Shown here: one piece after another, positions 1 to 5,123 of the stretch | How the letters are laid out: each line of letters opens with the position of its first letter | How positions within the stretch are numbered: the first letter of the stretch is position 1 | NCBI GenBank assembly: GCA_040758475.1 | Contig: JBFLVN010000224.1 | Span: 1-6,122 of the forward strand | From: JBFLVN01 sp040758475 | Lineage (GTDB): Bacteria > JAGRBM01 | Length of the DNA: 6,122 nt | Direction of reading: 5' to 3' | Program-made: the position numbers and the translations under genes | The notes under the pieces: model-generated | Told to the model about the DNA's origin: nothing | Database searches by the model: none | The model's input: the letters and a program-made list of their open reading frames with translations, nothing else

Positions 1-1
1 T

Positions 2-385
2 CTTGCTTACGAAAAAGGAAAGACGGGTGAGCGCTACATCCTCTCGGGCGAGAACCGGACCATCAAGGGTTGGCTCGATCTTTTCTCCAAAGTCACCGGC
101 ATGCCCACGGTAAAGCTCTGGTCCCCCAACTTCGCCGCTTTGATCGGCGCGTATTTTCTCGAAGCCATTTCCAACTGGATCACGAAGAAGCCGCCGCTCC
201 TTACGACCGCCAACATCCGGGCCTCTCGCTTCTACCTTTATTACGACAACTCGAAGGCCCGCAAAGAACTCTCTTGGGAGCCCACGCCCCTCGAAGGGCA
301 CGTGCGCGAATCGGCCCTCTGGTTCCTTGAAAACGGGTACATCAAGAAAAAACGCGCCGAGCGTTTGCGCAAGAACCTGGGCTAG
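2..385 (+). CDS. NAD-dependent epimerase/dehydratase, HpnA-like (3' part only)
   Basis: This is the last 127 codons of an extended short-chain dehydrogenase/reductase; the start and the Rossmann NAD-binding half lie left of the window. The visible part has GERYILSGEN at about residues 10-19, then a helix and TGMP. Further on comes YYDNSKARKEL, followed by a stretch ending in a WFLENGY helix. These elements, in this order, are typical of the C-terminal substrate-binding region of dihydroflavonol-reductase-like enzymes. The best fit from memory is the hopanoid-associated sugar epimerase HpnA. The catalytic Tyr-x-x-x-Lys is not in the window, so the reaction cannot be read directly. The protein ends in a basic tail (KKKRAERLRKNLG). 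The gene stops with TAG 19 nt before the HD hydrolase on the same strand, so the two may be cotranscribed. Membership of the superfamily is secure; the HpnA assignment is tentative, because other UDP-sugar epimerases share these motifs. Confidence 0.85.
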   Translation, partial: LAYEKGKTGERYILSGENRTIKGWLDLFSKVTGMPTVKLWSPNFAALIGAYFLEAISNWITKKPPLLTTANIRASRFYLYYDNSKARKELSWEPTPLEGHVRESALWFLENGYIKKKRAERLRKNLG

Positions 386-395
386 AATCGGGCCC

Positions 396-399
396 GGGG
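396..399 (+). promoter_or_regulatory. Possible ribosome binding site of the HD hydrolase gene
   Basis: GGGG lies 5 nt before the ATG at 405, in the 19-nt gap after the epimerase stop codon. It is a short, moderate match. It favours the ATG at 405 over in-frame starts further upstream, which would lie inside the epimerase gene. Confidence 0.35.
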
Positions 400-404
400 T
401 TTTC

Positions 405-1028
405 ATGATTTTCAATCATCCCGAACGGACGGAGAGGGATTACCTCTCGCGCCTTCTCCTCTCACAGCCTCCCGCCGGGCGGCCGTACTTGGAATGCGTC
501 CACCGGCTCGCCGCCCGCGTCCACGCGGGAGAGGAGGAAGGCGAGGGGATTCCCTACATTCTCCATCCCCTCCGCGTGGCGCTCGTTCTTTGGGAAGAGG
601 CCCGCTGCGCCGATCCCGTCGTCCTCGCCGCCGCTCTCCTGCACGACGCTCTCGAACACGACCATCGCCTGACCGTGGCGGAACTCAAGAGCGTGGCGGG
701 AGAGGAGGCGGCTGCCCTCGTTCGCCAGCTCACCTTCGAGCACAAGCGGAGCGGCGCCGTGCCGGTGGCCGTAAGCCGCATCCGTTATCTCGAAACCCTG
801 CGGCGCGGGAACGATCCGCTCAAACTCCTCAAGATGGCGGACCGGCTGGATGGGCTTCGCCGGTGCGTGCGTACGAAGGACGAGCGGGGGCTTCGCAAGC
901 GTCTTGCCCAGGAGAAATACGACTACGCCCCGCTCTTCGCGGGCGTTAGGGGCTTCTCGGCGGAAGCCCTCCGGATCAGGCTTTCTTTTTTCCTCGAAGA
1001 GGCGAAGAAGGATGAACTGCCGGGTTAA
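405..1028 (+). CDS. HD-domain phosphohydrolase, SpoT/MESH1-like, single domain
   Basis: This 207-residue protein is an HD-superfamily metal-dependent phosphohydrolase resembling the hydrolase domain of RelA/SpoT and the small alarmone hydrolase MESH1, which remove pyrophosphate from (p)ppGpp. Metal-site candidates in order are His54 in PYILHPLRVA, His80-Asp81 in LLHDALEH, and Asp146 in KMADRL. Glu84 matches the catalytic Glu of the family's HDxxED motif, but the following Asp is His85. The Asn four residues after the last Asp is Gly150, and the Arg-Lys pair usually found before PYI is replaced by an acidic run (GEEEGEG, residues 42-48). No synthetase, TGS or ACT domain follows, and no signal peptide or membrane segment is seen. 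It is slightly longer than MESH1 (about 180 residues). The start at 405 avoids the epimerase gene and has GGGG upstream. The fold is secure, but the changed residues mean that ppGpp may not be the substrate. Confidence 0.85.
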   Translation: MIFNHPERTERDYLSRLLLSQPPAGRPYLECVHRLAARVHAGEEEGEGIPYILHPLRVALVLWEEARCADPVVLAAALLHDALEHDHRLTVAELKSVAGEEAAALVRQLTFEHKRSGAVPVAVSRIRYLETLRRGNDPLKLLKMADRLDGLRRCVRTKDERGLRKRLAQEKYDYAPLFAGVRGFSAEALRIRLSFFLEEAKKDELPG

Positions 1029-1390
1029 GTCTTCAGGCCGAGGAAGAGGGTAAGTCCCTGGTCGATGGCCGCGAGTTCGGTAGCGGGGACAGTGCCAAAC
1101 AGCCGCCTGACTCGCCGTTTATCAACTGAGCGGAGCTGGTCTATCAAGGCGTAAGAAGTTTTCCGAAGCCCACTCGTGCCCGGTTGGAGGGCCGGGTAGA
1201 GCGCGCCTTCCCCCGCCGTCCCCGTGATCGGAACCACGCAAATCATTGGAAATCGCTGGCTGGCCGTCACTTCGGGGTCGCTTGCCACGATGCAGGGCCG
1301 CATGCCTTTTTGTTCATGGCCTAACGTCGGATCGAGATCGACGAGGACGACGGAGCCCCGGGGCAGATTCACTTCCGGGACCGCCTCCAT
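1025..1390 (-). CDS. mazF: MazF/PemK-family toxin (mRNA interferase)
   Basis: This 121-residue protein fits the MazF/PemK endoribonuclease family, which cleaves mRNA and is held inactive by its antitoxin. It starts with the SH3-like barrel pattern PRGSVVLVDLDPT (residues 10-22), then GHEQKGMRP with the conserved Arg31. VPITGT holds a Thr56 matching the second catalytic position. IDQLRSVD (83-90) and a C-terminal helix ending in LGL match the family ending. The ATG at 1390 overlaps the antitoxin gene by 22 nt, with purine-rich GGGGAAGG directly before it. An alternative GTG at 1372, giving 115 residues, would overlap the antitoxin stop as GTGA, with GGAGG 11 nt upstream; sequence alone does not decide. 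The gene ends tail to tail with the HD hydrolase, the two stops sharing TTAA. Both catalytic positions are present, so it is probably active. Confidence 0.9.
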   Translation of the reverse strand: MEAVPEVNLPRGSVVLVDLDPTLGHEQKGMRPCIVASDPEVTASQRFPMICVVPITGTAGEGALYPALQPGTSGLRKTSYALIDQLRSVDKRRVRRLFGTVPATELAAIDQGLTLFLGLKT

Positions 1391-1674
1391 CCTTCCCCGG
1401 GAATCCACTCGACGGGCTGGCCGCCCGCGAGATCGACGAGATCGCCCGCTTCCTCGGGTGGAAGCCCGCCCGCCCATTCGGCGATTCCCAGTGATTCGTG
1501 CTCGGTGCTCTCCGGATGGGGCGCGTAAAGGGAGCGGCGTAGTTCGTCACGGTGTTTGCGGTCGAGTTCGTGGCGAACGGCTTCCGCGACGAATTGGGCG
1601 CGGTCCACGCCCTGGCGGTCCATGGCCTGGACCAGCTCTTCGGGCAGCGTAATGGTGACGGGCGCTCCGGCCAC
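1369..1674 (-). CDS. mazE: Ribbon-helix-helix antitoxin partner of MazF
   Basis: This is the cognate antitoxin, judged by its position directly upstream of and overlapping the toxin gene. With the chosen start it has 101 residues. Residues 5-49 form a ribbon-helix-helix DNA-binding fold: a strand (PVTITLPEE), then helix-turn-helix (LVQAMDRQGVDRAQFVAEAV), then a charged helix (RKHRDELRRSL). The tail has GIAEW (63-67), an acidic stretch and PVEWIPGEGW (87-96). Such tails usually bind the toxin, while the N-terminal dimer binds the operator, giving autoregulation; that role is inferred. I chose the GTG at 1674 because GGAG lies 6 nt upstream and the protein then begins just before the first strand. 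A longer frame starts at the GTG at 1707, adding 11 residues (112 in all), but its upstream GGGA sits too close. It would also lie upstream of the transcription start predicted from the candidate promoter. Confidence 0.85.
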   Translation of the reverse strand: MAGAPVTITLPEELVQAMDRQGVDRAQFVAEAVRHELDRKHRDELRRSLYAPHPESTEHESLGIAEWAGGLPPEEAGDLVDLAGGQPVEWIPGEGWRRSRK

Positions 1675-1680
1675 GGTGGT

Positions 1681-1684
1681 CTCC
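1681..1684 (-). promoter_or_regulatory. Ribosome binding site deciding the antitoxin start
   Basis: Read on the minus strand this is GGAG, 6 nt before the GTG at 1674. It is the best-spaced Shine-Dalgarno match for the antitoxin gene and is the main reason for preferring 1674 to the upstream GTG at 1707. Confidence 0.5.
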
Positions 1685-1696
1685 AAATCGCCTGGA

Positions 1697-1726
1697 ATTA
1701 TTACCACATTTCCCGGAATCGGACAT
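1697..1726 (-). promoter_or_regulatory. Candidate promoter of the mazEF operon
   Basis: On the minus strand, AATAAT at 1702-1697 matches the -10 consensus at five of six positions, in one of the few AT-rich spots of the window. An 18-bp spacer separates it from ATGTCC at 1726-1721, a poor -35 (three of six). Transcription would begin near 1690, just upstream of GGAG and the GTG at 1674. An antitoxin-toxin complex could bind here for autoregulation, but I see no clear operator palindrome. Confidence 0.3.
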
Positions 1727-1777
1727 CCTCATCCCCGCGGCTACCTCCGCTTTTCCCCTGTGCTAGCCTCCGCCGCC

Positions 1778-2188
1778 ATGAAAATTCTCTTTCTCTGCAC
1801 CCACAACTCCGCCCGGTCCCAGATCGCCGAAGGAATGGCCAGGGAACTCGAACGCAAGGGCCGCCACCAGTTCTTCAGCGCCGGGACGGAACCCGGCACC
1901 GTCCACCCCAAAGCCGTTTCAATCATGCGGGAGCGGGCCATCGACATTTCCAAGCACCGTTCCAAGGCCCTCTCCGAAGTCCCCGAGCAAATGGACCTGG
2001 TGATCACGCTTTGTTCCGACGCCGAGGAGAAATGCCCTCTTTTTCCGGGAAACCCGCGCCGCCTCCACTGGCCCCTTCCCGATCCCTCGAAATTCGAAGG
2101 GACGGAGCAGGAACTACGCAGCAAGTGGGCGGGCGTCCGGGACGACATCGAGCGGCGGCTCTCCAAGCTGCTCGATGAATTGGGATGA
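1778..2188 (+). CDS. arsC: Arsenate reductase, thioredoxin-linked (low-molecular-weight phosphatase fold)
   Basis: This 136-residue cytoplasmic enzyme is predicted to reduce arsenate to arsenite using a cysteine relay regenerated by thioredoxin. The phosphate-binding loop CTHNSARS starts at Cys7, with Arg13 completing Cys-x5-Arg. LCSDAEEKC supplies Cys79 and Cys86. The spacing 7/79/86 is the same as in Staphylococcus aureus ArsC (10/82/89). Asp102-Pro103 sits where the family has its general-acid Asp, and HWPLPDP matches the usual HW-DP region. In the loop, His9 and Ala12 replace the Gly and Cys of the S. aureus enzyme, variants common in this family. The ATG at 1778 puts Cys7 at the expected distance; no Shine-Dalgarno is visible before it. 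No arsR or arsenite exporter is in the window, so it is an orphan here. A protein tyrosine phosphatase role is less likely, because all three relay cysteines are present. Confidence 0.9.
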   Translation: MKILFLCTHNSARSQIAEGMARELERKGRHQFFSAGTEPGTVHPKAVSIMRERAIDISKHRSKALSEVPEQMDLVITLCSDAEEKCPLFPGNPRRLHWPLPDPSKFEGTEQELRSKWAGVRDDIERRLSKLLDELG

Positions 2189-2191
2189 GGA

Positions 2192-3307
2192 TTATTCTCC
2201 GGCCAGCTTCCGCATCATGGTCCAGTAAAGCGCTTTCGTGATCCGGTCGATGTCCGGCGTAAGGAAGTAGTGGTCCATCCCGACTTCCGCGATCGTGAGC
2301 GTTCCCGGCAGGATGGCGTCTCCTAGCAGCAGGAGCCCGTCGTTGGGACCCAACTCCTTCATGGTCTCGTAGCCGTCGCGGCCCATTTCCGAGAGCGTTT
2401 TTTGGAGCGGGCATCCAAGCAGATTGAGGACCAGGACGTTCTCCGGAATGCGGATGTTTTGAAGCGCCTCCGTGCGGCGCTTCGTCTCCATGCTGACGAG
2501 GCTCTTCCACTTCCAGTTTTTCCACCAGAAGAACGTCCGCACGCCCCATCGCTTGATAAGAGAGTCCATTACGCCGTCGGCCAGTGGGCTTCCTTTGAGA
2601 ATGCCGCCCACGTTGAGCCACGCCTTGACGGGTTTTGTCTCTTCCGGCCTTAGGAGGCTTCCCAAGGCCAGGGCCACTTCGGTTCCCGCCTTGCTCGCGC
2701 TGACCAGCACCACGTCCTTTTGTGCTTGCCGGACGGCCGCCGCCACCGCCGCGGCGTTTTCCTCCACGGTCCCGGTCTCGTCTATTTCGAGGAGCAGGGT
2801 TTCCACTCCCTCGCTCTTCAACGTCACCCGCTGGCGGGCGAGATCCCCGCCGTTTTCCGGATGGCTGACGTACAGCCAGCCGGGGACGAAGATGGTTCGG
2901 AGTGGATGTGGCCCCTCCGCTTTTGCCCCGGCCTTGGCCAGTTCTTCCTCGTAAATCCGGCGCACTTGCTGGTTCGCGTCTTCCGAAAAAACACGATCGG
3001 CGAAAAACAGCGTGGCGAAGTCGATGGAGAATTCCCGGGAGATTTCCCGCAGTTCTTCCGAAGAGGGAAGGCGCCCCGCGAATTTTTCCGTGAGGCGGTC
3101 CATCCGTTCGTGCAGGAGCGCGTCGGACTTGCGCCCTTGCAGGTATTCTTCGACGAAATAACGGGCGATAGGGGAATCGACTTCTCCCTCGTATCGTTGC
3201 CCGGCGACGACGCCCGAGGCGCGCACGAAATCAGGGGATTTCGGCTTGCACTCGGCGCAGTAGAGGAAGAGGAAAAGAGAGAAAACGAGCGGAGCAAGTT
3301 TGCTCAT
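2192..3307 (-). CDS. Exported alpha/beta-hydrolase-like protein, possible lipoprotein
   Basis: This 371-residue protein of unknown specific function has an N-terminal export signal: Lys3, a hydrophobic run at 4-16 and cysteines at 17 and 20. Neither cysteine sits in a standard lipobox (FLYC or AEC), so lipid attachment is uncertain. Residues 25-130 are mostly helical and charged. From about 137 an alpha/beta-hydrolase-like core follows: TIFVPGWL (138-145) as strand and oxyanion region, then VSASKAG with Ser205 where the nucleophile elbow would be. WLNVGGILKGSPLAD, PNDG (Asp323) and GMDHYF (His346) would complete a Ser-Asp-His triad. The elbow is S-x-S-x-A instead of G-x-S-x-G. A tryptophan-rich patch, FFWWKNWKW, spans 259-267. 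The ATG overlaps the hsp70 stop as ATGA, so translation is probably coupled. The gene ends 3 nt from arsC, which converges on it. Substrate is unknown; esterase or lipase-type activity is only an inference. Confidence 0.75.
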   Translation of the reverse strand: MSKLAPLVFSLFLFLYCAECKPKSPDFVRASGVVAGQRYEGEVDSPIARYFVEEYLQGRKSDALLHERMDRLTEKFAGRLPSSEELREISREFSIDFATLFFADRVFSEDANQQVRRIYEEELAKAGAKAEGPHPLRTIFVPGWLYVSHPENGGDLARQRVTLKSEGVETLLLEIDETGTVEENAAAVAAAVRQAQKDVVLVSASKAGTEVALALGSLLRPEETKPVKAWLNVGGILKGSPLADGVMDSLIKRWGVRTFFWWKNWKWKSLVSMETKRRTEALQNIRIPENVLVLNLLGCPLQKTLSEMGRDGYETMKELGPNDGLLLLGDAILPGTLTIAEVGMDHYFLTPDIDRITKALYWTMMRKLAGE

Positions 3308-5076
3308 CCCACTTTGCCGCTGCGCAGGCGCTCCATGTGGGCTTGCCCGAGGGCCATGACTTCGGGGAGGAGTTTGAAGGCGCCCGCCTTGTCGCCCGCC
3401 AGGATAGCGGACCGCAGGGACCGGAGCTTTTCGTCGACCTGCGCCCGGTCCGTGGCCGAAAGGCCCCGGCCCAAATCGGCAAAAAGCCGCTCGACGGCTT
3501 CGAGCTCCTTCTTGGCTTTGGCCAGGTCGGCCGTCGATTGCTGGGCCGCCTGGAAGTCTTCTTCCACCCCCGCCGAGCCGTAATCCTGCTGGGGGCGGAT
3601 GAGGACTTTCCCCCTCCGCCCGGCGCCAAGTTCTTCGGCCGTCACTTGAAGAATCCCGTTGGGATCGAGTTCGAAAGTCACTTCGATCTTGGGCTTCCCC
3701 TTGGGCTGGGCGTCGGCGAGCAGCAGGTTGAAGGCGCCCAGGATGACGTTTTCGTTCGCGTTCTCCGATTCCCCCTGGCGGACGTGGATCTTGATCTTGG
3801 TCTGGGCGTCCTTCGAGGTCGTGTACTGCTTGGAGGTTTTGGCGGGGAGCGGCGTGTTTTTCCCGATGAGCACGCCCATCTTCCCGCCCGCGAGCGTGAG
3901 GCCCATGGGAAGGGGCAGGACGTCGATCAGGTCGCCGGCTTTTTCTTCGGCGATCCAGGCCCCCACGGCGGCGGCTCCGGCGGCCACTGCTTCGTCGGCA
4001 TTGATCGCCTTGGAGGGGGGCTTCCCGGCGAACTTGGTCACCTCCTCCTGGATTTTGGGCATGCGCGTTTGGCCGCCGACGAGGAGGACTTCGTCGATCT
4101 TCTTGATGTCGAGCCCCGCGTCCTTGAGGACTTTCTGGGCCGTCGCGATGCACCCGGCCACGAGGCCCTGGGTGAGCTGCTCGAAGAGGGCGCGGTTCAC
4201 CTGTTTTTGAAGGTGCTTGGGCTCGGTCCCGACGACGGCGAGGAACGGGAGGTTCACGAGGCTCTGGACCGTGGTCGAAAGCTCGCACTTGGTTTTTTCC
4301 GCTGCTTCCTGGAGGCGCGAGAGGCTCTCGGGCGACTTGCGGGGATCGACCTTGTGTTCCTTCTCGAATTCGGCGGCGAGGTAATCGACGAGCGCCTTGT
4401 CGAAGTCCTGGCCCCCCAGGCGCGTGTTGCCGCCGGTCGCGAGGACTTTGAATTTCTTTCCCTGGACCTCGATGATCGTGACGTCGAACGTCCCGCCGCC
4501 CAGGTCGAAGACGAGGACGCGCTTTCCTTCGCCCCGGCCCATGCCGTAGGCGACGGCGGCGGCCGTGGGTTCCGAAAGGACCTTGAGCACTCTGAGCCCC
4601 GCGATAAGGCCCGCGTCCCGGGTGGCTTGCCGCTGGCGCTCGTTGAAGTAGGCGGGGACGGTGATGACGGCGTCCTTGATCGTTTCGCCCATCACCTGTT
4701 CGGCGCGGGTTTTGACGTGTTGGAGCACGATGGCCGAGAGTTCGGGGACGGAATACTCCTGCCCGCCGACCCTTACTCCGACGCTTCCCTTGAGGGGGGC
4801 GAGTTCGAAGGCATAGTCCTTCTGGAGGGTCGCCACGTCTTCCGCTGGACGCCCGAGGAGGCGCTTGGCGCCGACCAGGGTATCCCGGGGCTTGGCGACG
4901 CGCTGGCGCACGGCGGCCGACCCGATGAGCCACTGCCCTTCGGGCCCCAGGGCCAGGGCGCTCGGCATGGTGGTCAGGCCCTCCGCCGTTTCGAGGATGC
5001 GGGGTTTATCCCCTTCCATCACGGCGATGCAGGTGTTCGTGGTGCCGAGGTCGATTCCAAGTACGATTGAGGGCAT
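3304..5076 (-). CDS. dnaK: Hsp70 chaperone, DnaK type
   Basis: This 590-residue ATP-dependent chaperone has a complete ATPase domain. It carries GIDLGTTNTC (7-16), EPTAAAVAYG (169-178), VFDLGGGTFDV (189-199) and VLLVGGQTRMP (330-340). The segment between KRLLGR (71-76) and PELSA (111-115) is about as long as in E. coli DnaK and holds the insertion absent from Gram-positive DnaK. The beta substrate-binding domain runs from about 388 to 495, with NTPLPAK, HVRQGE, LGAFNL and DPNGILQVTA. The helical lid (about 503-590) is roughly 50 residues shorter than in E. coli DnaK (638 residues in all) and lacks the acidic tail. The linker reads GDLIDV where DnaK has VLLLDV. No grpE, dnaJ or hrcA is in the window. 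A cysteine desulfurase gene lies 47 nt upstream, so an HscA-like role in Fe-S assembly is possible, although the motifs read more like DnaK. No clear Shine-Dalgarno precedes the ATG. Confidence 0.95.
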   Translation of the reverse strand: MPSIVLGIDLGTTNTCIAVMEGDKPRILETAEGLTTMPSALALGPEGQWLIGSAAVRQRVAKPRDTLVGAKRLLGRPAEDVATLQKDYAFELAPLKGSVGVRVGGQEYSVPELSAIVLQHVKTRAEQVMGETIKDAVITVPAYFNERQRQATRDAGLIAGLRVLKVLSEPTAAAVAYGMGRGEGKRVLVFDLGGGTFDVTIIEVQGKKFKVLATGGNTRLGGQDFDKALVDYLAAEFEKEHKVDPRKSPESLSRLQEAAEKTKCELSTTVQSLVNLPFLAVVGTEPKHLQKQVNRALFEQLTQGLVAGCIATAQKVLKDAGLDIKKIDEVLLVGGQTRMPKIQEEVTKFAGKPPSKAINADEAVAAGAAAVGAWIAEEKAGDLIDVLPLPMGLTLAGGKMGVLIGKNTPLPAKTSKQYTTSKDAQTKIKIHVRQGESENANENVILGAFNLLLADAQPKGKPKIEVTFELDPNGILQVTAEELGAGRRGKVLIRPQQDYGSAGVEEDFQAAQQSTADLAKAKKELEAVERLFADLGRGLSATDRAQVDEKLRSLRSAILAGDKAGAFKLLPEVMALGQAHMERLRSGKVG

Positions 5077-5123
5077 GGTCGGGATTTAGCTTAGTCACTC
5101 GGCGGCAAGATGGTAAGGGCGCG

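Noticed and set aside
327..404. Longer start for the HD hydrolase overlapping the epimerase gene
   Set aside because: It would overlap the end of a well-supported gene in another frame. The ATG at 405 has GGGG upstream and leaves a protein of normal length.
975..990. T-rich run (CTTTCTTTTTTCC) near the end of the HD gene, considered as a terminator
   Set aside because: No GC-rich hairpin precedes it on the + strand, and it is coding sequence for Leu-Ser-Phe-Phe.
1552..1777. Longer upstream start for arsC, inside the antitoxin gene on the opposite strand
   Set aside because: It would add about 74 residues before the phosphate-binding loop, which sits close to the N-terminus in this family, and those residues are antitoxin shadow.
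3308..4933. Upstream extension of the exported hydrolase frame through the hsp70 gene (913 codons in all)
   Set aside because: The extension translates to Arg/Pro/Gly-rich shadow sequence. The signal peptide begins exactly at the ATG at 3307, which overlaps the hsp70 stop.
3337..5070. A 577-codon open frame on the + strand opposite the hsp70 gene
   Set aside because: It mirrors hsp70 codon for codon. The high GC content leaves few stops on the opposite strand, and the translation is low-complexity (rich in Gly, Asp, Leu, Phe) with no recognisable domain.
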